The translations under genes and the position numbers were made by a program. A stretch of DNA of 56,419 bases from the NCBI GenBank assembly GCA_934247225.1, contig CAKQJE010000016.1, forward strand, positions 1 through 56,419, written 5' to 3'. The number at the start of each line of letters is the position of its first letter. Within the stretch, counting starts at the first letter, position 1. Below the pieces are notes generated by a model. The model was given only the letters and a program-made list of their open reading frames with translations. It was not told where the DNA came from and did not search any database. The stretch comes from an uncultured Clostridia bacterium (GTDB taxonomy: Bacteria; Bacillota; Clostridia; Christensenellales; Borkfalkiaceae). Below are positions 27,428 to 35,239 of the stretch, one piece after another.

Positions 27428-28252
27428 ATGAACTATGATGAAAAAATCGATGAATTATTAAAGCCGCTGCAGATACCGTTCACAACGCAACTAACCGAAT
27501 CGAACGACGAATTCAGACACGCGCATGGTTTTTTTGAATGTTTTTACGTTACCGAAGGTTCGATTTATCACGAATGTAACGGCAAAAACGAAATATTGAC
27601 CGAGGGCGACGCGGGAATTATCTGCCCGGGCGTTTATCACAAGTTCAAACGCGATAAGTCGTGTATTCACCGCGACTTACTCATTTCTAACGAACTTATG
27701 AAAAGCGTATGCGTGTTTTTGGAAGAACATCTCTACGCCGATATACTGAAAAAGAAATTTATCCGTTTTAAGTTGCAACCGAGCGAGATTTTATCTTACG
27801 AAAAACAAATAGCAAAATTTTTGTCTTACTATGACGTAAATTTAAGGCATATTCACGAAAAATTATTGACGACTTCGGTTCTCAACCAACTTTTATTCGG
27901 CGAAAAAGACGAGGAGTTACCGTCTAACGATTTTAAATCGCGGTGCATATTCGTCATAAATACATCTTTCACCCTCCCCGACGCGATGCAAAAGATTACA
28001 AACGAACTCAGTTTCAATCAGTCGTATCTTTGCAAGCGCTTCAAAAGCGTTTTTAACGTTACGTTAACCGATTATATAAACGATTTAAGAATAAAACACG
28101 CGGCGTATCTTTTACAAACAACGGATTACACCCAACAGAAAATATGCGAATCGATAGGTTTTGAAAGCGTGTCTTATTTCAATAAATTATTCAAACGCAA
28201 ATACGGCGTAACCCCCGCCAGATTCAAACGACAGTCAAGCACTCATACATAA
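27428..28252 (+). CDS. AraC-family regulator of the phosphatase genes
   Basis: A 274-aa AraC/XylS regulator. The N-terminal half is a cupin-like ligand domain (HAHGFFECFYVTEGSIYHE, then ILTEGDAGIICPGVYH, about 32-75). The C-terminal ~100 residues carry two helix-turn-helix units, SFNQSYLCKRFKS and QKICESIGFESVSYFNKLFK. It is divergent from the phosphatase lipoprotein gene, and the 33-nt element lies between them. The most likely role is to activate both phosphatase genes, and perhaps to control itself, in response to a sugar-like signal. The ATG at 27428 has no ribosome binding site and sits at the predicted transcription start. Confidence 0.85.
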   Translation: MNYDEKIDELLKPLQIPFTTQLTESNDEFRHAHGFFECFYVTEGSIYHECNGKNEILTEGDAGIICPGVYHKFKRDKSCIHRDLLISNELMKSVCVFLEEHLYADILKKKFIRFKLQPSEILSYEKQIAKFLSYYDVNLRHIHEKLLTTSVLNQLLFGEKDEELPSNDFKSRCIFVINTSFTLPDAMQKITNELSFNQSYLCKRFKSVFNVTLTDYINDLRIKHAAYLLQTTDYTQQKICESIGFESVSYFNKLFKRKYGVTPARFKRQSSTHT

Positions 28253-28258
28253 TTACGA

Positions 28259-28347
28259 CCGGCACTTTCCGACTCCGCTATCCCGAAACTGCTCTTTGCC
28301 GGCTCTTTCCGACTCCGCCATCCTGAAACTGCTCTTTGCCGGCACTT
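28259..28347. repeat. 40-bp tandem repeat, 2.2 copies
   Basis: Copy 1 (28259-28298) and copy 2 (28299-28338) differ at about three positions. A third copy is cut off after CCGGCACTT (28339-28347). Each unit contains TTTCCGACTCCGC and ends CTGCTCTTTG. It lies right after the AraC stop codon and has no coding sense. Confidence 0.75.
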
Positions 28348-28396
28348 GCGCCCGATATGTGTAACGGTGAATTATTATATTTGTTAAAAAGCAACA

Positions 28397-28431
28397 AAAA
28401 GCGCAAGGAAAAAGGCTTTTCTCTGCGCTTG
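28397..28431 (+). terminator. Likely terminator of the AraC gene
   Basis: The outer arms AAGCGCA / TGCGCTT close an inner GAAAA / TTTTC stem. A moderately T-rich stretch follows on the plus strand. It is the first hairpin after the AraC stop. Confidence 0.5.
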
Positions 28432-28575
28432 TAATCTTATTATGTTTTATAGGCGGTTATCTCCCGTCGAGAGTTTTTGTTTTTTCAAGTTTAAACGCAT
28501 ATACGTACGTGGTGCTTGCATATCGTACGAATATAATCGGGCGGTGATATTTCATTTTCCCCCGAAAAATCCGTG

Positions 28576-28599
28576 ATCGCGCTTACTCGCGCGATTTTT
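28576..28599. terminator. Terminator between AraC and rubrerythrin genes
   Basis: The stem ATCGCGC / GCGCGAT (28576-28582 with 28589-28595) closes a 6-nt loop and is followed by TTTTT on the plus strand. T-runs on the minus side make it usable for the convergent rubrerythrin gene too. Confidence 0.55.
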
Positions 28600-28690
28600 C
28601 TCGTGCGGGCTCAGGCGTTGAGTTTTCCGTCGTATATAAAGTGCCGGAACAATTACGGAACACACCTTTATCTTTATTTACGGCCCCTTT

Positions 28691-29278
28691 TCAGTAATTT
28701 TCCGCATGTACTTCGAAATAACTTTGCGGATGATTGCACGTCGGGCAAACCTCCGGCGCTTTCTCGCCTACGACTATATGACCGCAATTGCGGCATTCCC
28801 AAACCTTAACGGAACTCTTTTCAAACACCTGCGCCGTTTCAATATTTTTAAGAAGCGCGCGATATCTTTCTTCGTGATGTTTTTCAATGGCTGCGACAAG
28901 ACGGAATTTTTGAGCAAGGTCCTTGAATCCCTCTTTTTCGGCTGTTTGGGCAAACCCCTCGTACATATCCGTCCATTCGTAGTTTTCACCCGCCGCCGCG
29001 GAGCAAAGATTTTCAGCGGTGTTTCCGATGCCGTTTAGTTCCTTAAACCATAGTTTTGCATGCTCTTTTTCGTTTTCCGCCGTTTTAAGGAACAGCGCGG
29101 AAATCTGTTCATACCCTTCCTTTTTTGCAACGGATGCAAAATACGTATATTTATTCCGAGCCTGACTTTCGCCGGCAAATGCCGCTTCGAGATTCTTTTC
29201 CGTTTGAGTACCTGCGTACTTTGTTGCCTTAGGTTCGCAAGTCGTCGTGTGTTTTTCTGTTTGTTTGCAATTTGACAT
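28691..29278 (-). CDS. Rubrerythrin
   Basis: A 195-aa rubrerythrin, which reduces hydrogen peroxide in the cytoplasm of anaerobes with electrons from rubredoxin-like donors. The diiron four-helix domain shows AGESQARNKY and AENEKEHAKLW in the first half, and AAIEKHHEERY in the second. The C-terminal rubredoxin-like domain holds WECRNCGH ... CPTCNHPQSYF, with both Cys pairs intact. The start at 29278 has GGAGG at good distance; the 16 residues before it in the open frame are not needed. A perfect inverted repeat lies in the 5' leader. It is monocistronic. Confidence 0.93.
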   Translation of the reverse strand: MSNCKQTEKHTTTCEPKATKYAGTQTEKNLEAAFAGESQARNKYTYFASVAKKEGYEQISALFLKTAENEKEHAKLWFKELNGIGNTAENLCSAAAGENYEWTDMYEGFAQTAEKEGFKDLAQKFRLVAAIEKHHEERYRALLKNIETAQVFEKSSVKVWECRNCGHIVVGEKAPEVCPTCNHPQSYFEVHAENY

Positions 29279-29367
29279 AATATATACCTCCGTCTCTGTA
29301 TCTGTCGGTTTTTTATTGATAAACAACGATCGTTTCGTCGTTTTTAATCTTTAAGTTGAAATACGGC

Positions 29368-29403
29368 GAAGTTGTAAGCCCTTGCAAACAAACTTACAAC
29401 TTC
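29368..29403 (-). promoter_or_regulatory. 11-bp inverted repeat at the rubrerythrin transcript start
   Basis: GAAGTTGTAAG (29368-29378) and CTTACAACTTC (29393-29403) are perfect arms with a 14-nt spacer. The repeat begins at about +1 of the predicted transcript. It is either an operator for a redox-sensing repressor or a 5' stem-loop of the mRNA. Confidence 0.6.
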
Positions 29404-29407
29404 TTGT

Positions 29408-29430
29408 ATTATAACACTAAGCGGATTATA
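29408..29430 (-). promoter_or_regulatory. Rubrerythrin promoter with two TATAAT boxes
   Basis: TATAAT occurs at 29413-29408 and again at 29430-29425 on the minus strand, each inside GTGTTATAAT. The two copies are 17 nt apart. No clear -35 box is seen for either. Confidence 0.5.
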
Positions 29431-29647
29431 ACACATAAGCGGAAATTTTTCAAATAACGCCGTTCATGGATTACATAAGCAGTTCCGCACCACAAAAACA
29501 ACCGCCCGCAAGATATATCACGCCCTTTTTTTCGTGCGAAAAATCCATTTTTTTAACCTTCTTCTGCGCCTTTAATGTGCCGGTTAGGGATTCCATTCGT
29601 CATCACTATATTTGCTTTTTGTGCGCACGTCAATACAAATTGTTATA
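29431..29647. other. Gap without a gene
   Basis: Between the rubrerythrin promoter and the kinase remnant there is AT-rich sequence with short frames only. No promoter, hairpin or gene could be supported. Confidence 0.4.
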
Positions 29648-30036
29648 TCACTGCTTATCTCCTTTTCTCCCGGGCAATATCGTTTCAAAAACCGCCCCGC
29701 CGCTGTTGTAAGCTTTAATATCGCCGCCGTGGGATTTAATTATTTCTTTTGTCAGCGCAAGCCCTATGCCGGTGTTGCCTTTTCCGTTTCGGTGAGATAT
29801 ACAAGATCTTCGCTTGCCTGACCGATTTCCAGATACGCCACGCCCGAACTCAAAAAGTTTACGCCTTTCGCGTTGCCGAACGGATCGTACTCGCCGTATT
29901 CATATTCTATTGCTTTTTTTGCCTGTTTTTCAAGGTTTTGAGGAATTGCAATGTTCACAACGACAAGTAATGCGCAAAGTATAAGCGCAACCGAGCATAA
30001 ACACGTCAAAACTATTTTAAGTTTAATCCGCGTCAT
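29648..30036 (-). pseudogene. Sensor histidine kinase with large internal deletion
   Basis: The first ~85 codons encode a basic start, one transmembrane helix (VLTCLCSVALILCALLVVV) and part of a sensor region, up to LVYLTETE. The frame then shifts at the junction. The other frame continues with GKGNTGIGLALTKEIIKSHGG, which is the G2 box and end of the ATPase domain (given here as GKGNTGIGLAL and TKEIIKSHGG), and closes with GRKGDKQ. The phospho-acceptor His region and most of the ATPase domain are gone, a loss of roughly 200 residues. The ATG at 30036 overlaps the end of the response regulator as ATGA, the normal arrangement for such pairs. Confidence 0.8.
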
Positions 30037-30735
30037 TTGTCTTTTCCCTCCCCGCCGAGTTTGTATCCGTATCCCCACACGGTTTCTATGGTTGTCGCAC
30101 TTTTTGCGGCGGAAAGTTTCTTTCTTATCCTTCTCACCGTTTCGTCTATGGCGCGTGTTTCAACGTTCTCTCCAAACCCCCAGATTGCGTCCAGAAGGCT
30201 GTCCCGAGAATGAGTTTTATGCGGTTCGCCCATCATAAACGCCAACAAATTCATTTCGGTGTTTGTCAGCGGAACGGGTGTTTTATCCGTTAAAACAGAG
30301 TGTTTATCCTCTGAATACGTCAAATCGGCGTATTTCAAAACCTTGCCGTCGACTTTCTTTGAGCCGTTCATTTCCGCCCTTCTCAAAAGGGCTTTCACAC
30401 GCATCAAAAGCATTGTCGGACGAAACGGTTTGGTAAGATAATCGTCGCCGCCCAAAGTTATTCCGTTGACATAATCGAGTTCGCCGTCCTTTGCAGTGAG
30501 GAGAATAATGGGCACTGACGAAAACTTTCTTAATTCTTTTACGCACTCTATCCCGTCGCGCCCCGGCATCATAATGTCCAGAATAACAAGGTCGGACGGC
30601 TCATTTTCAAACGTCGAAAGAAGCAAGTCGCCCGTTGGGAACGCCATAACATCGTAAACGTCGCTTTCCAAAAAGTTTTTAAGAAGTTCCCGTATGTTTT
30701 TTTTCGTCGTCCGCAATATAAATCCTGCACGTCAT
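30033..30735 (-). pseudogene. OmpR-type response regulator, frameshifted near its start
   Basis: The intact part (to residue ~227) has a receiver domain with phosphorylatable Asp in LVILDIMMPGRDG, the conserved LLTAKDG and the K of YLTKPFRP. It is followed by a winged-helix DNA-binding domain (VPLTNTEMNLLAFM ... WGYGYKL). The true start is the ATG at 30735, giving TCRIYIADDE with the acidic pocket, but an A-run of eight (T-run 30697-30704 on the plus strand) puts the rest out of frame. Removing one base restores it. It could be a pseudogene, a sequencing error in a homopolymer, or a phase-variable or slippage site. The partner kinase is deleted, which favours real decay. Confidence 0.8.
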
Positions 30736-30961
30736 AAATCCTCTCTATGCACAATCGGCGTCGCGAAATCGCAACGCCTTTTGCCTTTTTGTTCTTTTAC
30801 AATATATCTTTTAAATATTTTTTAAAAATGAACAAGAAATGAGAAGTAATGGCAAAAAAACATTTTGATGTTGTAGCAGTTTTTGAAAGCAGAAAACAAT
30901 GGCTAAATAAACTTTCTTTACCGATAAACATTATAAAACCAAACTCAAAAAATATAGACAA

Positions 30962-31000
30962 AAAACCGAGGTTTCCGTAAATATCGGAAATCTCGGTTTT
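30962..31000 (-). terminator. Terminator after the cytoplasmic GDPD gene
   Basis: A 16-bp stem (30962-30977 with 30985-31000) closes a 7-nt loop. On the minus strand it is followed by TTTTTTG. One G-T pair is a mismatch on the minus strand, so both directions are possible. It lies 23 nt past the GDPD stop. Confidence 0.75.
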
Positions 31001-31022
31001 GCCTGTTGTCTGTATTCGATTT

Positions 31023-31757
31023 TTATTCGAGAATGTTCGTCGTGATGAAATCTACTCCCCACGAAATCAGCTTTTCCGCATACTCGCGATCGTTCACTGT
31101 CCAACAATTGATTTTTATCCCGCGGCGTTTGAGTTCCGCAATATTTTCCTCGTTTAAAGACATATAATCCGCGTCGATTTCAAGCGAATTCTTTTTGCAT
31201 ATGTCCATAATTTCGGAATTTATCGGTCCTGTCAGAAGTTGAAGCGAATGAGTCGGCAATATTTTCCTTAAACGGATCATATTGTCCGGGAAAAACGAAA
31301 TGAAAATGACGTTCTCGAATTGTTTTTCCTCTTTCGCTATTTGTATAATCTCTTTGAGTTGCTCGTCCGTGTATTCGACTTTAAGTTCTAAAACGCTCTT
31401 CTTTGCGTAACGTTTGCAAACGTTGAAATACTCTCTTAAAGTCGGAACAGCCATATATTCTACCGTATCGCCGTTCTCGGTTTTTCTGACTTTACGCAGA
31501 TCTTCATACAAATAGTCCTTTATTTCGATGTTTTTACCGAAAATACGACTTAAATTGCCGTCGTGACTTATTACATACCTGCCGTCTTTTGTAAAATGTA
31601 CGTCCGTTTCTATACCGTAATAACTTCTGTTGCCCGCAGCCACGAATGCGCATTGCGTGTTTTCGGTTTCAAGCCCCGAAAGCCCTCTGTGCGCAATCAT
31701 CATAACGCCCGAGCTTTTTTTATCCACTTTTATCGTGTCCGAAAGTATTTTTTCCAT
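31023..31757 (-). CDS. Cytoplasmic glycerophosphodiester phosphodiesterase
   Basis: A 244-aa GDPD without signal peptide that splits glycerophosphodiesters into glycerol-3-phosphate and an alcohol. The active site reads IAHRGL (H23, R24), ETENT (E30, N33), GIETDVHFTKDG (E50, D52) and SHDGNL (H65). These are the metal ligands and catalytic histidines of the family. It begins 2 nt after the sugar-phosphate isomerase gene and ends the long glycan locus, with a terminator right behind. Its substrate probably comes from the imported glycan or membrane turnover; the former is inferred from context. Confidence 0.88.
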   Translation of the reverse strand: MEKILSDTIKVDKKSSGVMMIAHRGLSGLETENTQCAFVAAGNRSYYGIETDVHFTKDGRYVISHDGNLSRIFGKNIEIKDYLYEDLRKVRKTENGDTVEYMAVPTLREYFNVCKRYAKKSVLELKVEYTDEQLKEIIQIAKEEKQFENVIFISFFPDNMIRLRKILPTHSLQLLTGPINSEIMDICKKNSLEIDADYMSLNEENIAELKRRGIKINCWTVNDREYAEKLISWGVDFITTNILE

Positions 31758-31759
31758 AA

Positions 31760-32332
31760 TTATTCGGGTTTGTCCTCTAACACAAGGTCGTAATCGCCGA
31801 GTTTGTTGACCTTAAAGCCGTTTTTCTTATACTCTTCATAGTTAAACGCTTCGAGTTCGTCGATCGCGAGCTTGTGGAATTCGTAGAAATTATGCCACCA
31901 GGTCTGATCGGAACCGAGCGTTGCCGAAAGATAAGCGTCGGCGATGTCGCAACCCATTGCGGGAGCCACATAAAACGCGCCCATAGCAAGAACGTTCACA
32001 CCGTTGCCCGTTATCGCTCTTCTCGCCGCGGGAACGCTTTCCACAACGCCCGCGTGAACGTGCGGACATTTGCTTGCCGCGATATGAATACCCATTCCCG
32101 TTCCGCAGAACAGAAGCGCTCTTTCATACTCGCCTTCCGAAATCATCGCGCCTACTCTGAGACCAACCCTGTGAAACATAAGATCGGTGTCGTTGGGGTC
32201 GCTGTCTTTTTTAACGCCCATATCGAGGATTTTCCAACCTTTCTTTTCAAGATGAGCTACAACCGCTTCCTTTAAGGGGAATCCCGCGAAATCCGCGCCT
32301 ACTACGAGATATTTGTCTTTAACTGTCTTCAT
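31760..32332 (-). CDS. RpiB/LacA/LacB family sugar-phosphate isomerase
   Basis: A 190-aa aldose-ketose isomerase for phosphorylated sugars. It has VVGADFAGFPLKEAV at the N-terminus, the anion hole and catalytic Cys in LLFCGTGMGIHIAASK (about 90-105), and ARRAITGNGVNVLAMGA later. It is ~40 residues longer than RpiB proper and carries a C-terminal tail starting WWHNFYEFHK. That tail is seen in a subgroup that acts on less usual sugar phosphates. It lies between the rhamnosidases and the GDPD, so it likely handles the released sugar after phosphorylation. No rhamnose-specific kinase or aldolase was seen nearby. Confidence 0.85.
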   Translation of the reverse strand: MKTVKDKYLVVGADFAGFPLKEAVVAHLEKKGWKILDMGVKKDSDPNDTDLMFHRVGLRVGAMISEGEYERALLFCGTGMGIHIAASKCPHVHAGVVESVPAARRAITGNGVNVLAMGAFYVAPAMGCDIADAYLSATLGSDQTWWHNFYEFHKLAIDELEAFNYEEYKKNGFKVNKLGDYDLVLEDKPE

Positions 32333-32423
32333 TTTTCCTTATACTCCTTATTTATCTTTTTTACGGAGATCTCCGAAGTCATCTCCGCTCTTTTTTTTAT
32401 TTTTATCGCAAATACGAATTTTG

Positions 32424-35192
32424 TTATCGCAAAACCGATATGTCTTTAAGACCGAAAGGTACAAGCCTTTTTTGTCCGTTGAAGTCCCGATTGGTTCCGT
32501 CGTCGTTCCAACCGCCGCGAAGAGTGAAAGCGTCGCTGCCCACTCCGCTCTCCTCACGCCCCTTATAATAGAAAGGTCCGAACAGGTTTCTGAGCGAAGA
32601 ATAACACTCGACTTTAACGCGCTTTTTGCCGCTTATCCCCCTTACGGTAACGCCGTTCGCGAGCAGAACGTCGTATTCTTTTCCGTCTATTACAAATTTA
32701 CACGCCGTGAAATCTCCGTTCGGGACAAATCGCACGGGGGTGCCGTCGAAATCGTAATCGAACGAATACTCGACTTTCCCGAAAAAGTTTTCAAGACCTT
32801 GCGTGGTCAGATTACCCGCAAGCTTATGCTTTTTCTTCGTAATCCTGCCGCCGATACAATCGAAATCGCCTCGGACGAAAATCTGCTCGATACCCGTTTC
32901 GTAAGCAATGCAGTTTCTGAGACTTTCGGGAACGGTCGGATCGTAAAGAATTTTTCCGACCCTTTCCCCGTCCGTAAAGTCTATTCTGTACGAAAGAACG
33001 TTTTCGCCTATTTTTATACTTATCTCCGAAAACTCGTAACCGATGTCGTTTTCAGACTGTTTAAATCTGATTTTTTTGCCGTTAAACGACTTATAGCCCG
33101 ACTTTTGCTTTTCAATGATAAGTTTTGCGGGAAAGCTTTCTTCGCTTGAAAACACGAACGAAACATCCGCTTTGCCGCTATAACCCGATTTTACGAGTCT
33201 TTCGTAAACGCCTTGAAAATACCCGTCGTAAATCTTGCCGTCCGCCGTTTTTACGGTAACGTTATCTATCACGAGGGTGTTTTCGTCGGCGGAAACATAT
33301 TCGGGAACAATAACGGAAGAAAGCGAAAGGTCTTCGCTTCTACCTTTATTGCCGAGTTCGAAAATCATACCCGAACGGGCGGGAATAATATTTTTCTTTT
33401 TACCTCCGAAGTATTCGCCTGTCGCAACGTCAAACGCCGAATATTCTTCCGCGGTCGTCATAATCACGGGCTTTTCGCTCTCGTTTACGACGAAAACAAA
33501 GTTCGTATCCCCGATCGTTCTGTAAGAATACGCAACCTCTCCGTCAAAGGAAATATCGGTCGGCTTTTTTAGTTTATCGAAATCGGAAAGAACCGAAAAT
33601 TTAATATCCGTTTTCTTTCCGTCTATATATTCCGGCAAAGTTTTAGCGAAAATCTCGCCGCCTTCTTCGGAAAATTTTCCCAAAAACGTAAGAGTGGAAC
33701 TTTTCATCTCCTTTCCGGGATTTAAAACCACCTGGGAATAACTCCTCTCGCCGACTATGAACCTGCCGTTTTCCACCCGACCGATTTTTTCGGCGATTTT
33801 TTCGTTTATGAAATGATAAGTTACCCCGCGTTTTTTAAGTTCTGAAAGAAGACCTATAAAAGGAACGTCTACTTCTGTTCTCGATCTATTTTCGTCAAGC
33901 CGCAGGTAATCGAGATAAACGCTTTCCATAGGCGTTATCACCGCGACTTCGGTTTTCTCCTCCGAGTTCGCAATCATAAACCCAAGTTTCGAAAAATAGC
34001 CGTTAAACGACTTATAGAGGGGCTTCCACGGCATAATCCTGCCGAAAGACGGCGGGCAATCTATCTTGCCGAGTTTGGAAAACGTGTAGTTATAAAGGTG
34101 TTGACACATAAGATCGACGCCGTAAACATACTGCTTATCCGCGATAAGTTTCAGTTCTCTCGGCGTTACTCCGTAGCCCGAACAACCGAACGTTTCGGTG
34201 AGTACGAGTTTCTTTCCCGTCTGAGCGGCGAGCGAACCTATCGATTTTGCGGAAATTTCCGCAGTACCGCCTCTCGCTAAGTTGTCTATCGCGGGGATAT
34301 GCTCGAAAAGATAAGTCGTCGCGCAGTCTGCCCCGCCCCACATCTGCGTGAAGAAAAAAGTTTCTTCTACGCTATGCCCCGTGAGCAGAACGCCGCGCGC
34401 GTCGCACCATTCGTAAAGCTTTTTATAGTAATTTTTGCAATATAATTCGTTTAAAAGGTTATAATATTTAATCCTGAACGGATAACCTTTTTCATTCTGA
34501 ACGAAAAGCCATATAAGTCCGTCTTTCAGATTTTCGCCGTATATTCTGCGGAATTCCTCCTCGCAAACGGACGAAATCGGCGTTTCGTAACGATAATACT
34601 GCGGCTCGTCGGTAAAAAAACCCGCAAGCTCTTTTCCGAACGACTTTTTAAATCTCGCGTAATACTTCTCGTGAGTTTCCTTTATGAAAAGTTCGGTAAC
34701 CCGCGGATTAAGTATATCACAATAAGCGTCGGAAAGCAATCTGTAAATCGTATGATACTCGTTTATTTCGGAAACGGGAGCTTCAATCCGCTCGAAATTC
34801 CCGCCGCGACTGACGAATACGGCAAAAGCCGAATGGTCGAAAGTCGTCTTTACGCTGTATCGCAAAAATCCCGCGCGGTTTTTCTCGTCGCTTAAAAGTT
34901 TACCGCCGACGAAACCGCTCGGCCAACCGTACTCGTCGTACAGCCACATTTTCAGCCCGAGTTCCTGCGCTTTTTCGAGCGCGGCGCCCGCCATTTGAAA
35001 CCATTCGTCCGAAAGGTACGGCGTTTCGAGTCCCGCCCGCGCGTGGAATATAAAGCCGCCGAGTCCGAAATCTTTCATTTCGGAGATCTGTCTTTCTATC
35101 TCGGAGCGTTCGAGCTTTGAGTTTATGCTCCAAAACGGAACGGGGGCAAACTCCCGCAGGTCGGCTTTTTTCAATATTTCAGAAATGTTCAT
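32424..35192 (-). CDS. GH106-like glycoside hydrolase
   Basis: A 922-aa cytoplasmic enzyme that resembles the GH106 alpha-L-rhamnosidase type. The N-terminal barrel starts PVPFWSINSKLERSEIERQ and continues GLGGFIFHARAGLETPYLS and LKMWLYDEYGWPSG. Two candidate catalytic carboxylates lie in FFTDEPQYY (about 218) and LTETFGC (about 342). The last ~350 residues are beta-rich accessory domains. There is no signal peptide, so substrate must be imported by the CUT1 system of the same cluster. It lies 47 nt after the GH78 gene. The family call is from overall pattern; a related glycosidase specificity is possible. Confidence 0.68.
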   Translation of the reverse strand: MNISEILKKADLREFAPVPFWSINSKLERSEIERQISEMKDFGLGGFIFHARAGLETPYLSDEWFQMAGAALEKAQELGLKMWLYDEYGWPSGFVGGKLLSDEKNRAGFLRYSVKTTFDHSAFAVFVSRGGNFERIEAPVSEINEYHTIYRLLSDAYCDILNPRVTELFIKETHEKYYARFKKSFGKELAGFFTDEPQYYRYETPISSVCEEEFRRIYGENLKDGLIWLFVQNEKGYPFRIKYYNLLNELYCKNYYKKLYEWCDARGVLLTGHSVEETFFFTQMWGGADCATTYLFEHIPAIDNLARGGTAEISAKSIGSLAAQTGKKLVLTETFGCSGYGVTPRELKLIADKQYVYGVDLMCQHLYNYTFSKLGKIDCPPSFGRIMPWKPLYKSFNGYFSKLGFMIANSEEKTEVAVITPMESVYLDYLRLDENRSRTEVDVPFIGLLSELKKRGVTYHFINEKIAEKIGRVENGRFIVGERSYSQVVLNPGKEMKSSTLTFLGKFSEEGGEIFAKTLPEYIDGKKTDIKFSVLSDFDKLKKPTDISFDGEVAYSYRTIGDTNFVFVVNESEKPVIMTTAEEYSAFDVATGEYFGGKKKNIIPARSGMIFELGNKGRSEDLSLSSVIVPEYVSADENTLVIDNVTVKTADGKIYDGYFQGVYERLVKSGYSGKADVSFVFSSEESFPAKLIIEKQKSGYKSFNGKKIRFKQSENDIGYEFSEISIKIGENVLSYRIDFTDGERVGKILYDPTVPESLRNCIAYETGIEQIFVRGDFDCIGGRITKKKHKLAGNLTTQGLENFFGKVEYSFDYDFDGTPVRFVPNGDFTACKFVIDGKEYDVLLANGVTVRGISGKKRVKVECYSSLRNLFGPFYYKGREESGVGSDAFTLRGGWNDDGTNRDFNGQKRLVPFGLKDISVLR

Positions 35193-35239
35193 AAACTTAT
35201 TTATAAGTCGACAAACATAGCGTTTATCGACTTATAGCC

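Larger units (their letters stand above)
28348..28690. other. Gap with two terminators, no gene
   Basis: Apart from the two hairpins listed separately (28397-28431 and 28576-28599), no open frame with a start site or other structure was seen in this gap between convergent genes. Confidence 0.5.

Noticed and set aside
30849..30980. 43-codon plus-strand frame starting MAKKHFDVVAVFE
   Set aside because: Its stop lies in the loop of the GDPD terminator and there is no good ribosome binding site; probably chance.
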